Position numbers and translations under genes: made by a program | Origin: JAGOBP01 sp046328575 | Lineage (GTDB): Bacteria; Chloroflexota; Anaerolineae; Fen-1058 | Direction of reading: 5' to 3' | NCBI GenBank assembly: GCA_046328575.1 | Contig: JAXLWI010000015.1 | Location: 1 to 64,000 of the forward strand | DNA: 64,000 nucleotides | The notes under the pieces: model-generated | Seen by the model: the letters and a program-made list of their open reading frames with translations, nothing else | Told to the model about the DNA's origin: nothing | Databases searched by the model: none | Shown here: positions 58,601 through 64,000 of the stretch, one piece after another | Position numbering within the stretch: the stretch's first letter is position 1 | Layout of the letters: the number at the start of each line of letters is the position of its first letter

Positions 58601-60203
58601 GATCGAAGTGCGCGGGCCGCCAGCCGGTCGTGGTGTGGCACTTGGCGCACTGACCCTCAAAGTGATCGGCCGGTTTATCCGGCGTATGGCAAGCTAGACA
58701 TTCAGTCTGGTTGGTGTGATCGAAGTGGGCGGGTTTCCAGACCGCCGTCGTATGGCACGTGCTGCACTGGCCCTCGAAATGTGGCTGCGGCTTATCCTTC
58801 GTATGGCATGACGCGCAATCGGCTTGGCCGGTATGATCGAAGTGGGCGGGTTTCCACACCGCCGTCGAATGGCAGTTGCTGCATTGGCCTTCGAAGTGCG
58901 GCTGGGGCTTGTCTTTCGTGTGACACGCAACACAGTTGATTTGCCCCGTATGATCGAAATGCGCCGGTTGCCACGCGGTGGTCAAGTGACAATTACTGCA
59001 CTGCCCTTCAAAGTGATTGACCGGCTTGTTCTTGGTGTGGCACGCGAGGCAATCCGTGAAGCCGGTGTGATCGAACGTCGCGGGCAGCCACGCGGTCGTC
59101 GCGTGACAGCGGCTGCATTGCCCTTCGAAGTGATTGGCAGGCTTGTCTTTCGTATGGCACGACGCGCAATCGGTGAAGCCGCCGTGATTGAAGTTGGCGG
59201 GTTTCCACGCGTTCGTCGCGTGACAGGTGCTGCATTGACCGGGGAAGTGATTGTCTGGCGCGTCTTTGGAGTGGCAGGTCACGCAGAATGGAAAGCCCGT
59301 GTGATCGAAGTGCGCGGGCTTCCACACTTCGGTGGTGTGACAGTTGCTACACTGGCCCGGAAAGTGATTGCTGGGCGCGTCAACTTGATGGCACTTCTGG
59401 CAATCGGGAAAATCCTTGTGGTCGAAACTGGCGGGTTTGAACGCGACATCGGTGTGACAACGATCGCACGTCACACCGACCTGTTCAAACTTGCCTTGAT
59501 GTTTGTCTTCGTGGCAACTCACGCACGTTGCCGAAAGGCCCTGCGTCTTGCCATCAACGTGACAGGTGTTGCAGGCGATCTCGGCGTGTTTGCCGCTGAA
59601 CGGCGGGCGATGTTTATCGCGCAGTTCCGGCGGAATGGTGATCGTGCGCGCGGCAATCTCACCCATACTCGATTGATCGCCCGTGCCCCCCGATCCGCCG
59701 CTCACGATGAGGAGCAGCTGGCCGATCGAGATGTTGAGATCCGCAGCCGCTTCGGCGATGGCCTTGCTCAGCCGGATCACCCGATCGAGATTGGGATTCG
59801 AGCCGCCGGTTTGCTGCCACTTCGTTAGATCGGTGACTGCCCGCAGCGCCAGTCGGGCGAGTTCGGTTCGCAGGTCGCCCTGCTCCCCAGCGGGCAGCGC
59901 CGTGATCGATCGGGTGGCTTCGATCAACGCCGTTTCCACCTCGCCCAGCGCCACGTTCATTCGATCGGTATTCAGCACCTGTTGAAGGTCGTCCAGCCGA
60001 TGCTGCAAAGAGTCCAGTTCAAGCCGGGCATGGCCGACTGGATCGGGCGTGAGGCCGTGGCTAATTTGTTCAAGGGCGAGTTTAACGGGATACAAACCGT
60101 CGCCCGGCAGACTAGCCTGAGCGACGGACGCAAAGATAATCGTTAAGGCGCAAACGAGCAGGAAGACAATTCCGATGATGGCAAACGTGCGTAGGCGGCG
60201 CAT
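52689..60203 (-). CDS. Giant c-type cytochrome with 118 CXXCH motifs
   Basis: A 2504-residue multihaem cytochrome, uninterrupted. It has a signal anchor (about 7-30), a DUF5667-like domain to residue 210, three leading haem segments (16, 19, 22 residues), 55 modules of 39 residues (268-2412) each with two CXXCH and two further His, and a five-haem tail of 92 residues. The parts sum exactly to 2504, which confirms the count of 118. The spare His residues could be distal ligands, giving bis-His haems throughout. It should lie outside the cytoplasmic membrane, anchored at its N-terminus, and form a long electron path. A -10 box is at 60240-60245. There is no clear Shine-Dalgarno. Confidence 0.95.
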   Translation of the reverse strand: MRRLRTFAIIGIVFLLVCALTIIFASVAQASLPGDGLYPVKLALEQISHGLTPDPVGHARLELDSLQHRLDDLQQVLNTDRMNVALGEVETALIEATRSITALPAGEQGDLRTELARLALRAVTDLTKWQQTGGSNPNLDRVIRLSKAIAEAAADLNISIGQLLLIVSGGSGGTGDQSSMGEIAARTITIPPELRDKHRPPFSGKHAEIACNTCHVDGKTQGLSATCVSCHEDKHQGKFEQVGVTCDRCHTDVAFKPASFDHKDFPDCQKCHQVDAPSNHFPGQCSNCHTTEVWKPAHFDHTGFPFCVTCHSKDAPDNHFPGQCSTCHATNAWKPANFNHGGFTDCASCHTKDKPANHFEGQCSRCHATTAWLPATFDHTGFTDCLACHTKNKPVNHFEGQCSNCHLTTAWQPAHFDHTGQINCVACHTKDKPQPHFEGQCSNCHSTAVWKPAHFDHTGQADCASCHTKDKPQPHFEGQCSTCHTTAVWKPAHFDHTNQTECLACHTPDKPADHFEGQCAKCHTTTGWRPAHFDHTGYVFCITCHQTDAPINHFPGQCSNCHATNQWKPANFNHTGFSDCASCHTKDKPQPHFEGQCSLCHITNAWLPASFNHTGQSECLACHTVDKPANHFDGQCSTCHTTTAWKPATFDHTGQTNCASCHTKDKPANHFEGQCSTCHTTNAWTPASMDHTGLTDCVSCHTADKPAPHFDGQCSKCHSTGAWTPATFDHTGQTDCLACHSTDKPNPHFDGQCSTCHTTNAWQPATFDHTGQTDCQSCHTPDRPANHFPGQCSTCHTTTAWQPANFDHTGFSDCAACHTNDKPNPHFEGPCSSCHTTSAWTPPSVNHQGLTDCIACHTTDKPNPHFDGQCSLCHATNAWQPAHFDHTNQTDCLACHTPDKPQPHFEGQCSTCHTTAGWLPATFDHTGQTDCASCHTPDKPANHFPGQCSQCHATTSWQPATFNHTGFTDCQACHMPDKPANHFEGQCSTCHTTNAWLPANFNHVGQTDCLSCHTADKPTPHFEGQCSACHTTNAWLPANFDHAGQTDCLSCHTSDRPAIHWPGQCSSCHTTNAWQRANVSHLGLTDCAACHTSDKPANHFPGQCSQCHNTSAWQPANFDHTGFTDCQACHTPDKPANHFPGQCSNCHTTSAWQPATFDHTGQTDCQSCHTPDRPANHYAGQCSNCHTTTAWQPATFDHAGQTECLTCHTNDRPANHFPGQCSTCHTTTAWQPATFDHAGQTECLSCHTPDRPANHFPGQCSSCHSTTAWQPANFNHTGFTDCQACHTSDKPNPHFEGQCSLCHTTNAWQPAHFDHTNQTDCLACHTTDKPQPHFEGQCSTCHTTASWLPATFDHSNAADCAACHTPDRPANHFPGQCSTCHSTTAWQPANFNHTGFTDCASCHTPDKPANHWSGQCSSCHTTNAWQPPAVNHTGLTDCAVCHTVNAPPNHYPGQCSACHTTDAWQPANFNHTGFTDCASCHTPDKPANHFPGQCSTCHNTGGWTPANFNHTGFTDCQACHAVNAPPNHFPGQCSQCHSTSAWQPANFNHTGFTDCQACHTSDRPANHWPGQCSSCHLTSAWQPPVVNHTGLTDCAVCHTVDKPANHFPGQCSQCHTTNAWQPANFDHTGFTDCQACHTPDRPANHYPGQCDLCHTTNAWQPASFNHAGQLDCLSCHTADRPPIHFPGQCSQCHSTTAWQPANFSHVGMTDCAACHSTVAPANHYPGQCSQCHNTTAWQPASFNHTGFTDCQACHAVNAPPNHYPGQCSTCHTIGGWLPANFNHTGFTDCQSCHTPDRPANHWPGQCGTCHTTNAWQPATFDHTGQTDCVACHSNNAPPNHFPGQCSQCHNTSSWNQVTFNHTGFTDCQACHTSDRPANHYPGQCSSCHITANWTTVSFNHTGFTDCASCHTNNAPPNHYPGQCSQCHVTTGWQPVNVNHTGLIDCLACHTIDRPPVHFPGQCSTCHTTTAWQPASVNHIGLTDCLACHTPDKPANHFDGQCSTCHNTVAWQPANFNHTGQIDCQACHIPDRPANHFPGQCSQCHSTSAWQPATFNHAGFTDCQACHAVNAPPNHYPGQCSTCHTTNAWQPTTFNHSGFTDCVSCHTNDKPANHFPGQCSSCHSTSAWQPANVNHTGLTDCQACHIPDRPANHYPGQCSQCHTTTAWQPANFNHAGFTDCASCHSGDKPANHFPGQCSTCHTTNAWIPANFNHTGFTDCQACHTSDRPANHWPGQCSSCHTTSAWQPAVVNHTGLTDCAACHSVNAPPNHYPGQCSQCHNTSSWGNVNFNHTGFTDCQACHTPDRPANHWPGQCSSCHVTSAWQPAFVNHTGLTNCVSCHTNNAPPNHYPGQCSQCHTTTAWQPANFNHTGFTDCQSCHLPQRPPNHYPGQCSTCHNTSSWGNVNFNHTGFTDCQSCHTRPANHFPGQCSQCHSTNAWQPANFNHTFPLNHGDANGVCSKCHLNNDTTTYTCATCHNYTQMDQKHREVNNYNHNCVTCHQDGGGD
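52968..59402 (-). repeat. 55 tandem 117-bp modules in the giant cytochrome gene
   Basis: Every unit is exactly 117 bp (39 codons) with no indels, but residues outside the Cys, His, Trp and Gly positions vary. The divergence argues against an assembly artefact. Similar units recur in blocks, for example NHWPGQCSSCH with VNHTGLTD at haems 62-63, 70-71, 104-105 and 108-109. Confidence 0.92.
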
Positions 60204-60239
60204 TGTTTGAATTTGATTTGAGAAAGTTGGCGTCTGTGC

Positions 60240-60245
60240 ATTATA
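60240..60245 (-). promoter_or_regulatory. -10 box of the giant cytochrome gene
   Basis: TATAAT on the minus strand 36 nt before the ATG. The -35 region (TTCTTA at 17-nt spacing) is weak, so an activator may be needed. It follows the terminator of the oxidoreductase gene. Confidence 0.6.
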
Positions 60246-60273
60246 GTCGCATTAAACAAAAATAAGAAACGGC

Positions 60274-60302
60274 AAAAAAGGGCAGACTTTTAGCCTGCCC
60301 TT
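60274..60302 (-). terminator. Terminator of the oxidoreductase gene
   Basis: On the minus strand, AAGGGCAG (60295-60302) pairs with CTGCCCTT (60278-60285), followed by a run of six T (60274-60279). It separates the ferredoxin-oxidoreductase transcript from the giant cytochrome gene. Confidence 0.9.
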
Positions 60303-60322
60303 AAGGGTAGTTTCATTTTTGA

Positions 60323-61657
60323 TTAAACTTTACCTTCGCGTTTGAGGCGAGTCCAGGTGTCCATAACTGCGACCGACATGGCCGTTCCACCGGACATAAG
60401 TTGCTTTTTCACTCGTTCTACGTTGATCCGGCGCTCAATCAGGTCGCGGAGGGGATCGGCGAGGCGTTGATTGCCCAGCAGCAACGCTCCTACAATGACG
60501 TTGTCGCGCACAATCAACCGCTGCGATGAAGTACCGTCGTCGGCCCAGGCGCTGGTGTAGCCGGTGCCCGCCGTCGAAGTCCACACCTCGCTGGCACCGC
60601 GCGAGATGAACGACAGTTCTTCGGCGTCGGTGTCGTCACGCCCGGCGGCGGCCACCTGCCCGATCGCCGTGAGGTGCAGACCGAACAACAGGGCCGCGTT
60701 AAAGGGCACGCCTTTGCGATAAGGCTGTTTGAGTCCGGACATGTTCTGCGCCGCAATCCGGCCTGAGGCAATAGCCGTGGGCCACAGGCTGTCTACACGC
60801 TTTTCGCCGCTCCATGTGTCGTAGATCTGCGCACAGTCACCCGCCGCGTAGACATTGGGGAGGTTGGTCTGGAGGTATTCGTCGGTCAGAATGCCGCGAT
60901 CGACCTCTAGCGATGTGCCTTTCGCCAGCGACAGATTCGGCTTCACACCGATCGCCACGCCAACAACATCGCAGGGAATGACCTCGCCCTTGTTCGTTTT
61001 CAGGGCGGCTACGCGGCCATTTTCGCCACAGATTTCGCTCGTTTCGTGGCCGTAGTGGATGTTGACACCGTGATGCAGGATTTGTTTTTCGACCAACTTG
61101 GATTCTTGATCGTTTAACAACGCCGACCAGAGGTTGTTCTTGCGCACCAGATAGTGCGTCTCGACCTTGTGATGTGCCAGCCCTTCAGCCATTTCCAGCG
61201 CCGTGATACCACCGCCCACCACCACCGCCGATCGGGCCGTCTTGGCCCGCTGAAGAATCTCCAACGTATTGTCGAGATTATCGAGATACACGATCCCGTC
61301 TAAATTACCGCCCGGAAATGGCGCTTTGACAGCCGTAGCGCCAACGGCAATCAACAGCGCATCGTACAATAAGCCGCGCCCGTTGGCTAACTGAACCGTG
61401 CGCCGCTCAAAATCGATCTTCTCAGCGCGACTGGTGATCAACTCGATTCGATGCTGGGTGTACCACTCCGGCTTGCGCGCCAACGATTGTTCAACCGACA
61501 CTTCATGGATCAGAATGTAAGCCAGGCCAGGCCGACTGTACATCGGATACTTTTCGTCGGACACCATGGTGATGTTAGCGCGCGCGTCACGCCGCCGCAG
61601 TTCTTCGGCAGCCGTCACACCCGCCGCTCCATTGCCGATAATCACATATTGACGCAT
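60323..61657 (-). CDS. FAD/NAD(P)-dependent oxidoreductase (NirB/rubredoxin-reductase-like)
   Basis: A 444-residue flavoprotein of the pyridine nucleotide-disulfide reductase fold without a redox-active Cys pair. FAD site: YVIIGNGAAGVTAAEEL; NAD(P) site: AVVVGGGITALEMAEGL; second FAD contact: VYAAGDCAQ. The segment MYSRPGLAYIL resembles the N-terminal part of nitrite reductase large subunits and related reductases. It probably moves electrons between NAD(P)H and the iron-sulfur protein encoded just upstream. The gene is 45 nt downstream of that ferredoxin gene and ends in a terminator. Confidence 0.9.
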   Translation of the reverse strand: MRQYVIIGNGAAGVTAAEELRRRDARANITMVSDEKYPMYSRPGLAYILIHEVSVEQSLARKPEWYTQHRIELITSRAEKIDFERRTVQLANGRGLLYDALLIAVGATAVKAPFPGGNLDGIVYLDNLDNTLEILQRAKTARSAVVVGGGITALEMAEGLAHHKVETHYLVRKNNLWSALLNDQESKLVEKQILHHGVNIHYGHETSEICGENGRVAALKTNKGEVIPCDVVGVAIGVKPNLSLAKGTSLEVDRGILTDEYLQTNLPNVYAAGDCAQIYDTWSGEKRVDSLWPTAIASGRIAAQNMSGLKQPYRKGVPFNAALLFGLHLTAIGQVAAAGRDDTDAEELSFISRGASEVWTSTAGTGYTSAWADDGTSSQRLIVRDNVIVGALLLGNQRLADPLRDLIERRINVERVKKQLMSGGTAMSVAVMDTWTRLKREGKV

Positions 61658-61702
61658 AAGTCTCTTTTAGCGAAGATTCGTATGAATCAGTGGGTTAGTT
61701 AC

Positions 61703-62611
61703 TCAACGCCCGGTCCGACTGGTCACCACTCGCGGCTCCGGCACATTGGAGACCGCTTTGTCTTTCGGGCGCAGCACCGTTTGAGTGCTGGGCGGACGCG
61801 AACTGACCGGAATATCATCGTAGAGCGGAATCGGCTCGGAGTGGTGCGTCTCTTGCACGGGCAGATTGACGCGCTCCATAACGGCCATGTAGAGTTCTTC
61901 ATTCAATGCGCGAATGCGATCATCGGCAGGCACGCGGATCATCGCACCAGTCGGACATTCTTTCACGCAGGCACTTTCTCCGTAGCCTTTGCACAGATCG
62001 CACTTGTCGGCGCGCATCAAGGGCGTGGGCGCTTGCGGAATCGTCACCCCGTCCGTCGATTCCCACCGCAGCGTGCCGCGCGGACACTTCTCGATGCACA
62101 GGCCGCACTTCACACACCGATCATCGTCGACGAGTTTGCCTTCGCGGGCGTAATCACGCACCTGAATGCCGACCGGACAGTTGTAGCCGCAGATGCCGCA
62201 CTGCACACAGCGCGTGGCATCGGCGGCGACGCGCCCTTCGATGACGGGTTGATGGCCGTTGCCGAGGCCGCGGGCTTGTGAAACGACCCGCTTGAAGAAG
62301 CCTTCGCGCTTTTGATGCTCGCGCGGCAGCAAGACGATGACACCGTACGGGCACGCCTCGACGCACTTGTTGCAGCCGCGACAGGCATCCGAAACGAAGG
62401 TCTTGCCGTCGTGCAGATGCATCCCGTCGAGATGACAAGCGGTGACGCACGGCTGATCGGGGCAATTGCGGCACACGTCCGGCAGTTGATAGTGGCCGAA
62501 CACCGCGCCCGTCATCGTCATACGCGCTCGACCGTGCCGCGTGCGACAGGCATCGACGCACACGTCACAGTTGATGCATTTACCTAAGTCTCGAATTAAG
62601 ACTTCTCTCAC
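61703..62611 (-). CDS. Multi-cluster 4Fe-4S ferredoxin-type protein
   Basis: A 302-residue electron carrier with six Cys sets by eye: KCINCDVCVDAC, VCRNCPDQPCVTAC, ACRGCNKCVEACP, RCVQCGICGYNCP, RCVKCGLCIEKCP and KCDLC followed by ACVKECP. This suggests up to six [4Fe-4S] clusters. The first half resembles DmsB/HybA-type subunits. The GTG at 62611 is chosen because it gives the usual short start (REVLIRDLGKC) after a GGGG site; a TTG at 62629 is possible. No signal peptide, so cytoplasmic. It probably links the flavoprotein to the membrane subunit. Confidence 0.9.
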   Translation of the reverse strand: MREVLIRDLGKCINCDVCVDACRTRHGRARMTMTGAVFGHYQLPDVCRNCPDQPCVTACHLDGMHLHDGKTFVSDACRGCNKCVEACPYGVIVLLPREHQKREGFFKRVVSQARGLGNGHQPVIEGRVAADATRCVQCGICGYNCPVGIQVRDYAREGKLVDDDRCVKCGLCIEKCPRGTLRWESTDGVTIPQAPTPLMRADKCDLCKGYGESACVKECPTGAMIRVPADDRIRALNEELYMAVMERVNLPVQETHHSEPIPLYDDIPVSSRPPSTQTVLRPKDKAVSNVPEPRVVTSRTGR

Positions 62612-62686
62612 CGATAACCCCGCTCGCAATTAACAAGTAGCACTGAACAAGTAATACGTTAATCACACTAAGATATTTCACATGGC

Positions 62687-63685
62687 TTATTGTTCATGCG
62701 TTTTTCCATCCGCATGGCACTTCATGCAATCGCTGAATTCTGGAATGCCCGCATTCACATGCGTGACGCGATCTTCTTCGGCATTGTGCGCGTGGCAGTT
62801 GTAGCACGTATATTCCGTGTAAGTCTTGGTATGACACGTCGCGCAGGCAATCTCGCCCTCGCCGCCGTGATCGATCGGGAACGTGTGTTTCTTCAACTCC
62901 GCCGGTGTCCAGGCCACGATCGTATGACAGGCCGCACAATCGGTACCGAACATGCCTTTGTGAATCTCTGGATCGGCATGACAGGTGGCGCAATCAGCCT
63001 TGGCTTGCGTAAAAGTGCCGTTGGTGTGGCACTGCGTGCACTTGACTTGCGCATGCCCGCCGACCAGTCTGAACGTGTGATGATCAAACGGATCGAGTTT
63101 CTGATGGCAGGCCAGACAATCGGCGCTGTACTTAGCCACGTGCTTATCGACAAAAGCATTGTCGACTTTGCGATGGCACGTTTCACATGTCGACAGGCTG
63201 AACGCGTACGCCGCACTCGATTGGTCGTGGCAGTCCTGACAGTTGAACTGTTTGCCGTCCGGCCATTTCTGATGCTTCACCAGACTGTAGCCCGTCTGCT
63301 CGTGTGGAAACGTCAACATGGCCTTGGTCGTCTGGTTCGCTTGCCGCCCCTCGTGTTCAACGTGGCACAGCTGGCATTCGTGCGTCTGCTTCAACACACC
63401 ATGCACGCCGGTACTCGTTTGGCGTTCAGTGGCCACATTTGTGTGGCAGGTTTCACACAAATCGGCTGTAACGCCCAGCCACGGCGCATGGCAAAACTCA
63501 CAGCGACCTTCAAACTCAGCGTGCGATTTGAAGTTTTGCAGCGGCTGACGCTCGACGCCTTGAGCGGACAATTGCCCTGGACTGAAAAGCACGCCGCCCA
63601 GCACAGCCGTCGCCGCCAACATCCCGACGATGAAGACCAACGCCGCGATACAACCCGGCAGTGAGAAAAACGGATGGCGCTTCAT
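62687..63685 (-). CDS. 12-haem c-type cytochrome
   Basis: A 332-residue exported cytochrome with an N-terminal membrane anchor (about 12-35) and 12 CXXCH motifs by count. The first six are c7/NrfB-like in spacing. The last six match the leading and trailing haem segments of the giant cytochromes (GHAQVKCTQCH, then DCAACHTIVAWTPA, HTFPIDHGGEGE, TEYTCYNCH) with no 39-residue module between. Its ATG overlaps the stop of the preceding gene by one nucleotide, so they are translationally coupled. It probably accepts electrons from the membrane subunit. Confidence 0.93.
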   Translation of the reverse strand: MKRHPFFSLPGCIAALVFIVGMLAATAVLGGVLFSPGQLSAQGVERQPLQNFKSHAEFEGRCEFCHAPWLGVTADLCETCHTNVATERQTSTGVHGVLKQTHECQLCHVEHEGRQANQTTKAMLTFPHEQTGYSLVKHQKWPDGKQFNCQDCHDQSSAAYAFSLSTCETCHRKVDNAFVDKHVAKYSADCLACHQKLDPFDHHTFRLVGGHAQVKCTQCHTNGTFTQAKADCATCHADPEIHKGMFGTDCAACHTIVAWTPAELKKHTFPIDHGGEGEIACATCHTKTYTEYTCYNCHAHNAEEDRVTHVNAGIPEFSDCMKCHADGKTHEQ

Positions 63686-64000
63686 CAGAACAACTTCACG
63701 GCGCCGTAATAGAGTGTGCCGATCACATGTAGAAACGCCGATAGAAACAGCGTCACGCCTAACGGCACGTGCACGGTATGCCACGCGCTCATCAACCGGT
63801 GCGCCGAATGCAGTGTGGCGATCTGCCGCTCCAATTCACGGCGGCGGCGCAGCAAGCGCGACAACTCTTTGGAATACTGTCGCTCATCCCGATCGAGTTG
63901 ACCCAGTTGCCGATTGAGATCGCGGCGATAGCGCCAGTCGGTCAACGCGCGGCTCATGATACTGCCCACTGAATCCCGCTGCAGTTCGGCGCGCCGCGCC
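63685..64000 (-). CDS. C-terminal part of a membrane protein, possibly b-haem binding (partial)
   Basis: The frame is open to the right edge, so only the last 104 residues are visible. A strongly charged coiled-coil region (about 60 residues, rich in Arg/Glu) precedes one membrane helix (GVTLFLSAFLHVIGTLYYGA). His residues before and within the helix (HSAHRL, WHTVHVPLG, FLHVIG) fit a b-type haem pocket, but this is inference. It is coupled to the 12-haem cytochrome gene (TGATG overlap) and likely to be the membrane partner. Confidence 0.6.
   Translation of the reverse strand, partial: ARRAELQRDSVGSIMSRALTDWRYRRDLNRQLGQLDRDERQYSKELSRLLRRRRELERQIATLHSAHRLMSAWHTVHVPLGVTLFLSAFLHVIGTLYYGAVKLF

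Noticed and set aside
58824..59828. 334-codon plus-strand frame, and many similar plus-strand frames through 50-60 kb
   Set aside because: They are antisense shadows of the cytochrome genes; the repeated codon pattern keeps the opposite strand free of stops and yields low-complexity Arg/Val/Gly products.
52689..60203. Assembly artefact or frameshifted fusion of several cytochromes
   Set aside because: All 55 modules are exactly 39 codons with no internal stop, while their sequences differ from each other, which is not expected from misassembled copies. Long reads would still be useful.
1..64000. tRNA and rRNA genes
   Set aside because: Intergenic gaps were read for cloverleaf-like sequence and TTCGANNC-type arms and none was convincing; most gaps are under 160 bp.

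Overview
The window looks like a chromosomal segment of a Chloroflexota bacterium, probably Anaerolineae-like. This is inferred from gene content and not tested phylogenetically: a RodZ-type HTH protein beside rplI, Chloroflexi-style serine/threonine kinases with fused sensor domains, secreted proteins ending in a short F/Y-L-P motif, and TATAAT-type promoters. The DNA is GC-rich, coding density is high, and no tRNA, rRNA, insertion sequence, phage or CRISPR was found.

Layout. 1-4.1 kb: the end of a secreted protein, a NarL/LiaR-type two-component pair and rimO. 4.2-9.1 kb: rodZ-like and rplI (minus strand), a DUF2085 membrane protein, a small membrane protein and uvrC. 9.2-12.5 kb: a four-gene minus-strand group ending in a CheY-like regulator, then a DAO-family oxidase. 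12.5-20.4 kb: a tight operon of three secreted peptidases (S8, M14, M28) and a lipoprotein with a possible cysteine-peptidase fold. 20.4-23.0 kb: small metabolic and unknown genes. 23.0-23.8 kb: a non-coding 41-bp tandem array. 23.8-33.2 kb: ftsK, an S1-domain protein, a membrane-bound GAF/HTH protein, GNAT, punA, a bPH2-SHOCT protein and a XerC/D recombinase. 33.3-37.4 kb: ruvB, a kinase-sulfatase-modifying-factor fusion and queA. 37.4-43.9 kb: CDGSH protein, xylose-isomerase-like protein, upp, a PLP dehydratase, a WecA-like transferase and a 5'-nucleotidase-like protein. 43.9-49.9 kb: two tandem M50-like membrane proteases, HU, tpiA, a kinase with a TPR-like tail and an unusual Amt homologue.

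49.9-64 kb is the most striking part: a minus-strand electron-transfer locus. From the right edge it runs a membrane protein (partial, possibly b-haem), a 12-haem cytochrome c, a multi-cluster ferredoxin, a FAD/NAD(P) oxidoreductase, then under its own promoter a 2504-residue cytochrome with 118 CXXCH motifs, and finally a 32-CXXCH paralogue. Module arithmetic reproduces both full protein lengths exactly. The three cytochromes share the same first and last haem segments and differ in how many 39-residue, two-haem modules lie between them (0, 12 and 55). A reasonable hypothesis is that electrons from NAD(P)H or quinol pass through the oxidoreductase, ferredoxin and membrane subunit to very long haem chains for transfer across or beyond the cell wall. 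No experiment or database search supports this here.
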